Notes: generated from the sequence alone by a model not told the origin. A stretch of DNA of 64,000 nucleotides from Flavobacteriaceae bacterium (GCA_002691645.1 NZIP01000027.1:180352-244351), one strand, 5' to 3'; counted from the stretch's first letter, positions 36,195-47,063 are shown. Translations and numbers: made by a program.

Positions 36195-36572
36195 ATGGGT
36201 ATTAAACGCAGAACGCCATCTGTGGACTTGTTGATGAAAGAGTTTCACAATTCTAATGGTGCTATTTCAGTAATTGAATTGGTAAATCGTCTACAAATGC
36301 AAATTAATAAGACAACAATCTACCGTGTTTTAGACAAATTAGAAGACGATGGAGTTTTGCATTCTTTTCTAGATAAAAATGGCAGTAAGTGCTATGCAAA
36401 GTGCAGCGATTGTTCCAAGCATTATCATCAGGATCAACACCCTCATTTCCAATGTATTGAATGTGGTAAAATGGATTGTCTTCAAGTTGATATTCACATT
36501 CCAAATGTCCCTAACATAAAAATAATAACTTCACAAATTTTACTCCAAGGCAAATGCGAATCTTGCTGCTAA
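36195..36572 (+). CDS. zur: Fur family regulator, probably Zur
   Basis: INKTTIYRVLDKLEDDGVLHSF; CSKHYHQDQHPHFQCIECGKMDCL zinc-site Cys; divergent from a COG0523 operon. Confidence 0.8.
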   Translation: MGIKRRTPSVDLLMKEFHNSNGAISVIELVNRLQMQINKTTIYRVLDKLEDDGVLHSFLDKNGSKCYAKCSDCSKHYHQDQHPHFQCIECGKMDCLQVDIHIPNVPNIKIITSQILLQGKCESCC

Positions 36573-36603
36573 TATTTTTTTATCAATACTTAACTCAAAT
36601 AAT

Positions 36604-37355
36604 ATGAAAAATTCAGTTTTATTTTTAGTTGCACTTATTTTTAGTGTAAACATTTCGTCTCATGCCCAAACGGTAGATGAGATTATCGATAATTACTTTG
36701 AAAATACGGGGGGAGCAGAGCAGTGGAGAACTATTGAAGGTGTCGTTTTTTATGCTACGGTTAATCAAATGGGTATGGAAATCCCCATAGAAATTACCCA
36801 GTTAAAATCTGGAAAGCAAATGTCGGTTATTAAGTTTCAAGGACAGGAAATAAAACAAGGTGTTTTTGACGGGGAGGTTTCTTGGAGTATAAACCTGATG
36901 AATCAGAAAGCTGAAAAAGTGATGATGAGACGACTGAAAATGTCAAAAGAGCAATGGCAGATTTTCCAGAACCACTACTAGATTATAAATCAAAAGGTTA
37001 TTCTGCTGAACTTTTAGGTACAGAAGAAATAGATGGTACGGAATGTTATAAAGTGAAATTGACAAAAACACCAGTTCTGGCCGATGGAGAAGAGGTAGAG
37101 AATGTAGACTTTTATTTCTTTGATATGGACAATTTTGTACCGATTGCTCAACAATCTGAAATTAAGTCAGGTCCTATGAAAGGTCAAATGAGTGAGGTCA
37201 AATTTAGCGATTACCAAGAGGTAGAAGGATTGTATTTTCCTTTTTCACAATCACAAGGAATGGTCGGGCAAGATGGAGCATCTGTCAGCATCAACAAAAT
37301 CGTTTTAAATCCTGAAATTGACGATAGTGTATTTGCATTTCCTGAAAATAACTAA
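36604..37355 (+). pseudogene. LolA-like outer membrane lipoprotein-sorting protein with -1 frameshift
   Basis: ORFs 36604-36981 and 36954-37355 join as ...NQKAEK|SDDETTENVKRAMADFPEPLLDYKSKGYSAELLG... if one A is restored at the A5 run 36914-36918. Confidence 0.8.
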
Positions 37356-37388
37356 GCTTTTAATTTTCACTGTACTTTAAATTCCATT

Positions 37389-40300
37389 ATGAGAAAATAT
37401 ACCTATGGCTTTACATTAGCTTTATTTCTGTATGCATTTTTTGCACATAGCCAACAAAAAGACAACTTAAATTTAGAATCATATTTTGGTGATCTAAGGG
37501 CTAGACATATCAGACCTGCACTTATGAGCGGGAGAATAAATGACTTGGAACTTCACCCGACTAATCCTAAAATACTTTATGCAGGAACTGCAGGGGGTGG
37601 CGTTTGGAAATCAAATAACGGAGGGGCAACTTTTAACCCAATTTTTGACGATCATATTCAATCTATTGGGGCTGTTACTTTAGATCCCAATGATCCTGAT
37701 AATACTATATATGTCGGTACAGGTGAAACCTGGACGAGAAATAGTGTATCCGTTGGAGATGGGCTTTATAAGTCTGTAGATGGTGGAATTAATTGGGATA
37801 AAATTGGATTTGAAAACTCAGAGCGAATTGCTAATGTTATTGTCAATCCAAATAACTCTGATGAAATCTTTGTAGGGGTTTTAGGAGCGCTGTGGTCTGA
37901 CAGTGATGAAAGAGGAGTCTATAAATCTGAAGATGGAGGGAAAACATGGACTCAAATTCTATACGATGGTCCTTCGACTGGTTGCGCTGATTTAGCTATG
38001 TATCCAACAAATCCAAATGTATTATACGCCTCAATGTGGGAATTTAGAAGAACAGGCTGGTCCTTTAATTCTGGAGGAGAAAAGAGTGCCCTTTACAAAT
38101 CTGTTGATGGTGGAAAAACATGGAATAAAATACACAATGGTTTTCCTGAGGGAAAGCTTGGGAGATTAGCTATTGCAATTGCTCCATCGAGTCCCAACAT
38201 TCTCTACACGGTCATAGAAGCTGAGAAACAGGAGCAAAAAGGACTTTACAAAAGCTTAGATGGAGGTGATTCTTGGACACAGTCCAACAACGATTTCGGA
38301 ATTACAGTTAGACCCTTTTATTTTTCAAGAATTGTTGTAGATCCCACAAATCCAGATGTAATCTTAAAAGCTGGGTTGTCTGGATCTATTTCTCGAGATG
38401 GAGGAGAGACCTTTAAAGACTTAGGGGTTATGCACAGTGATATTCACGATCTTGCATTTAACATAGAGAATTCAGATAATATTTATGCAGGAACAGATGG
38501 AGGTGTCTACAGGTCTTGGAATGGCGGAACGACCTTTGAAATTGTTGAAAATTTACCGCTATCACAATTTTATCATATTTCTGTTGATAACGAAGAACCC
38601 TATAATGTTTAGGGAGGATTACAAGATAACGGGTCATGGTATGGTCCAAATTTATCAGGCGGAGGAGTTACAGCTGCTGATTGGAAATCAGTTGGAGCAG
38701 GAGACGGTTTCAGAGTGTTGAGCCATCCTACAAAAAGAATAATTTATTCTGAAATGCAGGGTGCTGAAAATATTTGGAGATACGATACAGAAAAACAAAG
38801 AGTTAAGACAATTCATCCTTTACCAAAATCAGGTCAACCTAAATTGAGGTTTAATTGGAACACTCCAATAGAAATCAGTTACAATCAACCGGATAGACTT
38901 TATGTCGGGAGTCAATTCCTTCACGTTTCAGAGGATATGGGCGAAAGCTGGAGGACGATCTCCGAGGATTTAACTACTAACAATCCAGAAAAACAAAATC
39001 AACAAGATTCAGGTGGATTGTCTATGGATAATTCTGGAGCTGAAAACCATACTACCATTTTTACTATAGCGGAATCAAGACTCGATGAAAACGTGATTTG
39101 GGTGGGTACCGATGATGGTAATGTGCAGGTAACCAAAAATGGAGGAAAAACCTGGAGCAATACTGTAAAAAACATAAGTGGTTTACCAGCTAATACTTGG
39201 GTCTACCACATAGAAGCAAGCGTTCATGATAAAGCAACGGCCTATGCGGTTTTTGATGGTCATACCAGCGGAGATTTTGCGCCTTATGTATATAAAACAA
39301 CTGATTACGGCCTTACTTGGACTTCAATAGTCACTGACCATATACCCATTTTTGCAAGAAATATTCAAGAAGATTATGTAAATCCACACCTTTTATTTCT
39401 CGGCACAGAAAAAGGATTATTTATCACAAATAACGGCGGCGAAAGTTGGAGTCACTTCACAAAAAACATGCCACCTGTTGCTGTTCATTATATTGAACTT
39501 CAATCGAAAACTAATGACTTGGTAATGGGTACTCACGGAAGAGGTATCATTATTTTAGATGATATATCACCATTGAGAGAAATAAACAGTGATCAGTTGT
39601 CTTCAAAACTGCACTTTTTTGAGCCTACAGGTATGCTTATGAGCGATAAGAGTTATGGCTTTGGAAGTTCATTTGGAGCGGAAACACAGTTTATTGGAGA
39701 AAATCCAACAACGATTGCTCAATTCAAATATTTACTCCCAAAAAGACACACCTTTGGAAAAATGACCATGGAAATTCATGATTTAGAAGGGAATGTAATT
39801 TCTAAGCTTAGCCCTGGAAAATCCAAAGGAGTGAATATTGTTAGATGGAATTATACGATGAAACAACCCAAAGTTGCAAAAGGTAAAACACTAGCTTTTG
39901 GAGGATTTACCTCGCCAAGAGTGTTAGCCGGAACGTATAAAGTTGTAATTAACAAAGGGCGAGATAAATTTGAGCAGGAATTCGAACTAACGAATGACCC
40001 AACAACAAGTGTGGATTCAGCCTATTTTAAGCAAAAGAATGATATCGTTATGTCACTTTATGACCTTACACAAGACTTAGCTTATATGGTCTATCAAGTC
40101 GACGAAATGATCGAAGGTAGTCAAGGTAAATTAAAGTCTAAATTAATGGACTTAAAGAAGACATTGGTTATTACAACCGGAGATAATTATGTTGGAGCTG
40201 CTGAGCCAGAACTTCGAGAAAAATTGGCCAACTTGTACAGTAAAATAGCTGACAGTTATTCAGTTCCATCTCCAAATGAAATGGAGTATATGGAGGTCAT

Positions 40301-40406
40301 TTTAGATCTTTACTCAACCGCAGAAAAGGAGTTCAATCGATTAAAAAAGAAGTCTAAAATTTCATTCGAGGAGCTTAAATCTTTTGATGAATTTCTGAAT
40401 GAGTAA
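37389..40406 (+). pseudogene. Sortilin/BNR-repeat protein paralog interrupted by an in-frame TAG
   Basis: Frame is continuous from 37389 to 40406 apart from TAG at 38610-38612 inside ...NEEPYNV*GGLQDNGSWYGP..., a highly conserved family region. Confidence 0.88.
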
Positions 40407-40570
40407 TTCAACTACATCAAGGCTAGTAGTGGCTTTGGCAATCTAATTCTGTCTGGGATTATGCAAATTAAAAGAGTGAGCATAACCTACTTAGTCTGAT
40501 AGTAATGCGTACAAGTGAAAAGACAGAATGATTTACTGTTGAAGATTTGATTTTAAAAACCTAATAAACA

Positions 40571-40603
40571 AAAAAGCCCTGTCCAGCAAAGGAGAGGGCT
40601 CTT
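40571..40603 (-). terminator. tRNA-type terminator hairpin at the left end of the element scar
   Basis: On minus strand AGCCCT...AGGGCTTTTTT next to the tRNA 3'-end fragment. Confidence 0.65.
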
Positions 40604-40605
40604 TG

Positions 40606-40620
40606 TGGTGCCTCCAGGAA
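40606..40620 (-). repeat. tRNA-Phe 3'-end duplicate (att-like)
   Basis: 14/15 identity to the tRNA 3' end, followed on the minus strand by a terminator hairpin. Confidence 0.65.
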
Positions 40621-40733
40621 GATCTAGGTTTATTTCATTTTATCTTAATCACACGTAACCTACTGAATAAGATTAATATAACGTGTTTTTCGTTATAACA
40701 ATGTAAAATGAAATAAAGAGAAATAAACTACAA

Positions 40734-40764
40734 ATAACCAAACTGCGCACACATTTGAGCACAC
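40734..40764 (+). repeat. Subterminal direct repeat copy 1 of the element
   Basis: ATAACCaaaCTGCGCACACatttgaGCACAC; copy 2 at 42752-42782. Confidence 0.65.
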
Positions 40765-40787
40765 TTTAAATGCGCTATATTAGCCAT

Positions 40788-40967
40788 ATGAGGAAGATAA
40801 TTAAACCCCAATTAGGCACTGTTAGATATAACTTAAAAGATTCAAAAGAGTCTTTGAGGAAAAGTGGAAAACCTAGTCCAATTTCGTTGTGGTTTTCCTA
40901 TGGTAAAAGACAGAGATTTAGATATTCAATTGGGATATCTGCTAGTTACTATTCCCACCTCAGTTAA
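40788..40967 (+). pseudogene. Tyrosine integrase N-terminal (arm-binding domain) remnant
   Basis: MRKIIKPQLGTVRYNLKDSKES...PISLWFSYGKRQRFRYSIGIS, truncated by stop. Confidence 0.6.
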
Positions 40968-41172
40968 AGAAGAGGATTTAGATCAGTTCATTGAAGTCCG
41001 CCCTCAGAAAAAACGAGTACTAAAAGATGCCATTTATTATTTGGTTTCAAGATTAACGCCTCCTGATTATGATAAAGACAAGGTCAATCACTTGAGGGAT
41101 TTTAAGACACTTAAAAGTGAAGATTTGAATAGAATGACTCGAAATAGATTAAATGAGGTAAATCGATTCTAA
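40864..41172 (+). CDS. Hypothetical ORF overlapping the integrase remnant (C-terminal part may be a gene fragment)
   Basis: Overlaps 40788-40967 in another frame; coherent only from ~VKEEDLDQF onward. Confidence 0.3.
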   Translation: MENLVQFRCGFPMVKDRDLDIQLGYLLVTIPTSVKEEDLDQFIEVRPQKKRVLKDAIYYLVSRLTPPDYDKDKVNHLRDFKTLKSEDLNRMTRNRLNEVNRF

Positions 41173-41729
41173 TGAATCCTGAAATCACTCAAAATGGTCC
41201 AATTATTCTCTGTGACGAGGTTTTTGTGCCAGGGATAAAGCCATTAGGATTTAAACTTAATCATTGGGTTTTGAATGACTCAAAATTTTGTGAGTTGTTG
41301 GTAATAAGATTTTAATCATGTTGGTGGGTATTGGCCTTTATTGTGTTAAATGCTCATAATGAGCTTTCATAGGCTTATAAAATTATTCTAATTCAAATCC
41401 ATTTAGAATATGCAGAAAGTATCTTGTTTTTATTCATGAACTACACTTAACTCATAAAAAATTACAAAAGGATAGTTTCAAGGTTTTAATATCATACCGT
41501 TGTTAAGCAAAATGGAACTTTTGAGAAATAAATGGATATGATAATTCCTCTAATTGCTATCAAGTATTTTAGTATAAAAACCCTCTTATTAATCATGATG
41601 TTTATTCTAAAAATGTTCTTATTTTTAGCGATTATTGAAAATCTAGGATTCTGTCGAATCATAGCAGTATTTTCGGAGAATAAACCTGATATTTTCAACA
41701 ATTTTATAATAGTCAACTAAATTTTAATC

Positions 41730-42578
41730 ATGTATAAATACTGGTGTATTATCGTAATTACTCAATTCTCTTTAATAATGTTTTTGCATTGTAACACAAC
41801 TCCAAATCAAGATGGGGCATCTTTAAAAAGATTTAATGTACCTGACGTTAATAAAATTCAAACTTGTAATAACGATCCGGAAACAATCCTTTTCAACTCT
41901 GAAACCGAAGGGGAAGAAATTAAAAAAATCAAAAGTTACTACGCCCATATTGAAAAAAATAAAAACACTTACAAAGCATATCGGCTATTTAAAAGTGAGA
42001 AAGACGAGTACTATTTAATAAACAAAGACGATGAAAGAATTGAAGAAGAAGGAGGACAATTCATTATAGAACTTAAAAACAGTTATCTAATTGACTATGG
42101 ACAATCGCTATATTTTTTTGATAAGGAAGAAGCACTGGTTTATATTGAACAAAACAGTTGGGATTACATGGCTGTAAGTAGTGGTGGTGAAACTTTGGTT
42201 AAATACTATTTTGTGCCTGGTTCAATACACCCTTTCTTCATTTATGCTTATGAGTATACCTATTCCACATTCTTTGATTACGACGTTATTAATACGGAAA
42301 CATTTCTAGAACATAGAATTTATGTAGAACAAGACTCCGCCATTGATGGTGAATGCCCAAAGATTATTCGTGCACTCATAAAAAATCATGAAGCCAAACG
42401 AACAATCGCAAATGAGGGTTATACTGGAAATTTTGATAGCGGTTCATTACTCGAGACATTTAATAAAAAACCAAATAAAAAAATGACCTCCACTGAATTA
42501 TTTTCAATTGCAAAAAAATTGCTACTTGAGAATGATATAATCTCATTGGCAAAAACAAAAAAAATTTCTTGCGAGTAA
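41730..42578 (+). CDS. Putative lipoprotein, element cargo, hypothetical
   Basis: 282 aa, MYKYWCIIVITQFSLIMFLHCNTTPNQDG lipobox-like N-terminus. Confidence 0.6.
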   Translation: MYKYWCIIVITQFSLIMFLHCNTTPNQDGASLKRFNVPDVNKIQTCNNDPETILFNSETEGEEIKKIKSYYAHIEKNKNTYKAYRLFKSEKDEYYLINKDDERIEEEGGQFIIELKNSYLIDYGQSLYFFDKEEALVYIEQNSWDYMAVSSGGETLVKYYFVPGSIHPFFIYAYEYTYSTFFDYDVINTETFLEHRIYVEQDSAIDGECPKIIRALIKNHEAKRTIANEGYTGNFDSGSLLETFNKKPNKKMTSTELFSIAKKLLLENDIISLAKTKKISCE

Positions 42579-42751
42579 AGTTGACGACTAGGTTGTCTTT
42601 AAAACACGTGAATACAAACCTATTCAAAAGGTATGGGTTTGATGTATATGTGTGTAGATTTTACTTTGTTTAAAAACTGTAAAAACACTTAATTGTTACT
42701 AATGAAAGACACTAACATGATTTTTGTTGCAAACTTATTAAATAAAAAAAG

Positions 42752-42782
42752 ATAACCTAGCTGCGCACACTTCTGCGCACAC
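42752..42782 (+). repeat. Subterminal direct repeat copy 2 of the element
   Basis: ATAACCtagCTGCGCACACttctgcGCACAC. Confidence 0.65.
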
Positions 42783-42792
42783 CCCTAAAAAG

Positions 42793-42830
42793 AAAAAACC
42801 CGTAAAACCTTATAGTAAAGGATATTACGG
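42793..42830 (-). terminator. tRNA-Phe terminator
   Basis: Minus strand CCCGTAA...TTACGGGTTTTTT. Confidence 0.75.
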
Positions 42831-42840
42831 GAATTTAAAG

Positions 42841-42913
<73 letters not shown>

Positions 42914-43018
42914 TCGCTAAATAGCGGGTGCAAATATAATTTTATTTGATTTATAACAAAAATAAAACCTTTAAAAAGTATCTTCGAAGACGATTTATCT
43001 AACAATCACAGATTTGAT

Positions 43019-43744
43019 ATGGATTTAATTGTCGATATAGGCAATACTCGAATTAAATGGGCCTTTTTTGAAAATGAAATCATCATTGCAGATGGTGTTT
43101 CACTAAAAGATTTTTTCCTCCCTGAAATCAAAGCTCAACCTTCATTTAACAAGATAAGTCGAATAGGAGTCTGTTCCGTGAATAAAATCCCTGAAGAGCT
43201 TATTAAATTTTTTAGTTCTGTTCCTACTATTTTTTATGTCAATGCTGACTGCAACTTGACTTTTAAATCGAATTATAAATCAATGACTTCCTTGGGTGCA
43301 GATCGTTTGGCCCTTGTTGCTGCTGCACAGCAAGAATATCCCGATCAAAATTGCTTGATAATTGACTTGGGTACCTGTATCACATATGATCTAAAAGACA
43401 CTAAGGGGGGGTATCATGGAGGTGTCATCTCTCCTGGTTGTACATCTAGATATGATGCTATGCACAATGATACTCATGGTTTACCTCAATTGAAAGCAAA
43501 AGATTTGGAGATAGGCATTGGAGAAACTACTGTAGAGTGTATGCATATTGGTGTGATCGAAGGAGTACATCAAGAACTCAGAGGATTTATTTCTCATTTT
43601 TCTGAGATTTATGAGGATTTAACAGTGATTTTAACAGGAGGAGACGCTCATTTTTTTGAGAAAAAGTTAAAAAACTCCATCTTTGCCCATTCTAATTTTT
43701 TATTGAAGGGAATTCACTCTTTATTGAAAGAAAATTTAAACTGA
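43019..43744 (+). CDS. coaX: Type III pantothenate kinase
   Basis: MDLIVDIGNTRIKWAFF; SLGADRLALVAAA; IIDLGTCITYD; GGVISPG; LTGGDA. Confidence 0.95.
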   Translation: MDLIVDIGNTRIKWAFFENEIIIADGVSLKDFFLPEIKAQPSFNKISRIGVCSVNKIPEELIKFFSSVPTIFYVNADCNLTFKSNYKSMTSLGADRLALVAAAQQEYPDQNCLIIDLGTCITYDLKDTKGGYHGGVISPGCTSRYDAMHNDTHGLPQLKAKDLEIGIGETTVECMHIGVIEGVHQELRGFISHFSEIYEDLTVILTGGDAHFFEKKLKNSIFAHSNFLLKGIHSLLKENLN

Positions 43745-45031
43745 ATGATGAGAGTAGGTTTTGCGGTAATCGCCTTAGTGACAACAATAACGACCATGGC
43801 CCAAAATGGAACGGTCTCTCCTTATTCTATTTTTGGGATTGGAGAGTTTCGAAGTGGCACAACTATTGACAATAGAGCTATGGGTGGTCTTAGTATGGCT
43901 GGAGACAGTATACATATCAATCTTCAGAACCCTGCTGCTTATGGTGATCTGAGAATTACCGCTTACACTGTGGGTATTTCTTACCGCACCATTGACTTCA
44001 AAACCAATGACCTCAGTGCTGAAAGTGTAGTAGCAAACTTGGAATATTTGGCCTTAGCTTTTCCGGTCTCGCAAAAAATGTCTATAGGTTTTGGTCTTAT
44101 ACCCTATTCTTCTGTTGGGTACAATATTTTAGATGAAACTGTCAATCAGTCTCAAGATACAATTAGCACCTTTTATGAAGGAGCGGGAGGACTTAACAAA
44201 GTCTTTTTAGGTACTGGAATTCAAGTCAGTCCAGATTTTAATGTCGGATTATCTGCCCACTTTAATTTTGGAAATTTGGCTTATGATCGCTCTCAAACAG
44301 TACAAGGTTTGCAGTTTGGTACCTTTGATAATAGAGATTCACGAATAAATGGTTTAGATGTGAATTACGCCTTCACCTATAGTCCAGAAGTGTACATCAA
44401 AAATGATTACTACAGACTTAGAGCTTATTTTGGAGTGAACTCTCCCTTAAGTTTTACCTCAGAAAATCGTCAGGCTATAGGTTCTTTTTTCGTTTCTAAT
44501 GGCAGAAATGTGGAACTGGTAGATGTTGATTTAGAACAAGAAAACTTAAAAAACACAGATGTAAATGTTCCCACTACTTACAAATACGGTTTAGGATTAG
44601 GCAAGGATTATAAGTGGTTTGTCGGAGCAGAATATCACAATAAAGACATGAGTGCGTTCAAAAATGAGTTTTTAAACGCAGAAAATGTAGGTTATGGCAA
44701 AGCATCTAATTTCATTATTGGAGGATATTTCATTCCTAATTACCAAGCGCTTAGCGGAATCTATAATCGTATGACCTACAGAGCAGGATTCAGATCGAGT
44801 AATACTGGAATGATTGTAAACGGAGAAACAATAAAAGAATCCTTGTTTTCGTTTGGTATTGGACTCCCTATGGGAGGTACTTATAATGACCGATTTTCTA
44901 ATTTGAACGTCGGAATTGAAATAGGGTCCAAAGGTACCGTAAGTGCTGATTTAGTTAAGGAAAACTACTTTGGCATAAATATTGGACTCGCTTTGAATGA
45001 CAAATGGTTCATTAAAAGAAGAATAGACTAA
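43745..45031 (+). CDS. Outer membrane beta-barrel protein, hypothetical
   Basis: Signal peptide, SPYSIFGIGEF, alternating beta-strand pattern; adjacent to coaX. Confidence 0.75.
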   Translation: MMRVGFAVIALVTTITTMAQNGTVSPYSIFGIGEFRSGTTIDNRAMGGLSMAGDSIHINLQNPAAYGDLRITAYTVGISYRTIDFKTNDLSAESVVANLEYLALAFPVSQKMSIGFGLIPYSSVGYNILDETVNQSQDTISTFYEGAGGLNKVFLGTGIQVSPDFNVGLSAHFNFGNLAYDRSQTVQGLQFGTFDNRDSRINGLDVNYAFTYSPEVYIKNDYYRLRAYFGVNSPLSFTSENRQAIGSFFVSNGRNVELVDVDLEQENLKNTDVNVPTTYKYGLGLGKDYKWFVGAEYHNKDMSAFKNEFLNAENVGYGKASNFIIGGYFIPNYQALSGIYNRMTYRAGFRSSNTGMIVNGETIKESLFSFGIGLPMGGTYNDRFSNLNVGIEIGSKGTVSADLVKENYFGINIGLALNDKWFIKRRID

Positions 45032-45073
45032 AAATAGAAAATAGATACATTTACCCATACTAAAATGCAAGAT

Positions 45074-46447
45074 ATGAGAAAGACATTATTAATGAGCACA
45101 TTAACCCTGTCCTTTGCCATTCAAATGACAATGAGTCAAGCACCAAACCAAGAGTGTATGACAAACTTGTCCATCTACGTAGAATACGCTAAAGTTAAAA
45201 ATTACGATGCCGCTTACGAACCATGGAAAATGGTTTTAGAGGCTTGTCCGGATATAAACAGAGCTAACTTTTTGTACGGTGAGCGCATCTTGAAGCACAA
45301 GATTTCAAATAGCAGTGGAGCTGACAAAGACGCCTTTATTGTTGATTTGATGAAGCTGTATGACGATTCTATGCAGTATTTTCCTAAAAAATATGCAATG
45401 GCAGACGTCATTATCGACAAGGTTCTGTTCAAATACAAACAGAAAATGATTGGAAAGGATGATATATATGCGCAGCTCAATGATGCCTTTATGAACGATC
45501 GATCCAATTTCTCTAATCCTCAGGCGCTATACATGTATTTCTCAAGCTTGGTAGACCTTCACGATGAAGGAAAACAAGAAATTCAAACAGTATTTGACGT
45601 TTATGATGAGGTTGTTTCTAAAGTAGAAGCTGAGAATATGAAGCTGACTAATGCTATCCAAAGACTTTTGCCTAAAGAAGAAGACGGTACAATCACCTCT
45701 AAGGATAAAAGAAGACTTAAGGCGTATACCACTAATTCAGAATCTTATGGTAAGATTGCCCAGAGTATAGACTCTAAATTGGGAGCGCTTGCAGATTGTG
45801 ATAATCTCATTCCGCTTTACGAAAAGAATTACGAAGAGCGTAAAGGTGATGTCAAGTGGGTAAAGAGTGCAGTGGGACGAATGTTCTCAAAAGAATGTAC
45901 AGATGATCCAATGTTCAAGAAATTATTCGAGGCACAACTCGCATTAGACCCTTCTGCTGATGCCTACCTTTACGGAGGTACACTCAAGCAAAAAGATGGG
46001 GATACCAGTGGTGCTATGGCTGACTTTAATAAAGCCGTTGAGTTGGAAGAAGACAACTATAGAAAATCAAATATCCTATATAAAATTGCTACAATTGCGA
46101 GAAAGAGAAGTTCTTCACAAGCAAGAACCTATTTGAATAAGGCGATTCAGGCTTATCCAGCAAACGGTAGAGCGTATTTATTACTCGCGAGTCTGTACGC
46201 TAATTCGGCAAACAGCTGTGGTGAGTCACAATTTGAAAAAAGATCAATTTATTGGTTAGCCGCTAAAACGGCAGCTAAGGCAGGTCGTGTAGATCCATCA
46301 CTTAGAAGTACAGCCTCAAAAGCAGTTGCTTCATACAATGCTAAAGCACCATCTAAAACAGATATTTTTAATTCAGGACGTGCGGGTCAAACTATTTCAT
46401 TCTCATGCTGGGTAGGTGGAAGCGTGAAAGTACCAATTCTTGACTGA
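45074..46447 (+). CDS. Tetratricopeptide repeat protein
   Basis: Signal peptide; SADAYLYGGTLKQKDGDTSGAMADFNKAVELEEDNY TPR-like units. Confidence 0.8.
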   Translation: MRKTLLMSTLTLSFAIQMTMSQAPNQECMTNLSIYVEYAKVKNYDAAYEPWKMVLEACPDINRANFLYGERILKHKISNSSGADKDAFIVDLMKLYDDSMQYFPKKYAMADVIIDKVLFKYKQKMIGKDDIYAQLNDAFMNDRSNFSNPQALYMYFSSLVDLHDEGKQEIQTVFDVYDEVVSKVEAENMKLTNAIQRLLPKEEDGTITSKDKRRLKAYTTNSESYGKIAQSIDSKLGALADCDNLIPLYEKNYEERKGDVKWVKSAVGRMFSKECTDDPMFKKLFEAQLALDPSADAYLYGGTLKQKDGDTSGAMADFNKAVELEEDNYRKSNILYKIATIARKRSSSQARTYLNKAIQAYPANGRAYLLLASLYANSANSCGESQFEKRSIYWLAAKTAAKAGRVDPSLRSTASKAVASYNAKAPSKTDIFNSGRAGQTISFSCWVGGSVKVPILD

Positions 46448-47063
46448 TGATTTGAGAACTGAGGTTCTAAATAAAATTTTTAAGAATGCCATGACAGTAA
46501 TTGTCGTGGCATCTCTTTTTTATAGCTGTGGAGGAGAATATGAACGCGTTTTGGAGGAGAAACAAAAGGAGATTTTTCCACAGGGAATTACCAAAGATTT
46601 TGTACTTACATACACGGAGGTCGCTAAACCGTTGCGATTGCAAGATAAAGACACCGCTCGGGTGGTTGTTGTTTTGCGCAGTTCACTCAATGAAAATTAC
46701 GAGAACTTACGTTTTAGACATCAGTTGTTTCCAGAAGGTATTGTTTTAGATTTTTTCGATGAGTCTGACCAAAAAACGATCATTAAGGCTGATTACGCCA
46801 CTGTGTATTCACTTACCAATCTCATTGAGTTGGAAGGAAATGTTGTCATTGAAACCCATGATAATAAGATATTGTACACGGATAAACTCTTTTGGGATCG
46901 ACAAGACTCTTGGATTTTTACTCCTGAAGCTTTCACTTTTGAAAATCCCGAAGACGGAACGGTCATGCATGGATTAGGATTGGATTTCAACAGAGATTTC
47001 ACGTATTTTTATGCCATGCAAACTTATGGCGTGATGAACGTCGAAGAAGAATCAGATGATTAA
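46440..47063 (+). CDS. lptC: LPS export ABC transporter periplasmic protein LptC
   Basis: LRHQLFPEGIVLDFFDESDQKTIIKADYATVYSLTNLIELEGNVVIETHDNKILYTDKLFWDRQ. Confidence 0.85.
   Translation: MTDDLRTEVLNKIFKNAMTVIVVASLFYSCGGEYERVLEEKQKEIFPQGITKDFVLTYTEVAKPLRLQDKDTARVVVVLRSSLNENYENLRFRHQLFPEGIVLDFFDESDQKTIIKADYATVYSLTNLIELEGNVVIETHDNKILYTDKLFWDRQDSWIFTPEAFTFENPEDGTVMHGLGLDFNRDFTYFYAMQTYGVMNVEEESDD

Noticed and set aside
38610-38612. Programmed TAG readthrough or recoding (pyrrolysine-like) in the sortilin paralog
   Set aside because: No other in-frame TAGs seen in the window and no pyl genes; a point mutation or sequencing error is simpler.
41492-41720. Overlapping ORFs 41492-41716 (-) and 41532-41720 (+) in the element scar
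   Set aside because: AT-rich, opposite-strand mirror ORFs with no motif; likely non-coding.
45214-45507. ORF antisense to the TPR gene
   Set aside because: Antisense shadow of a well-supported gene.
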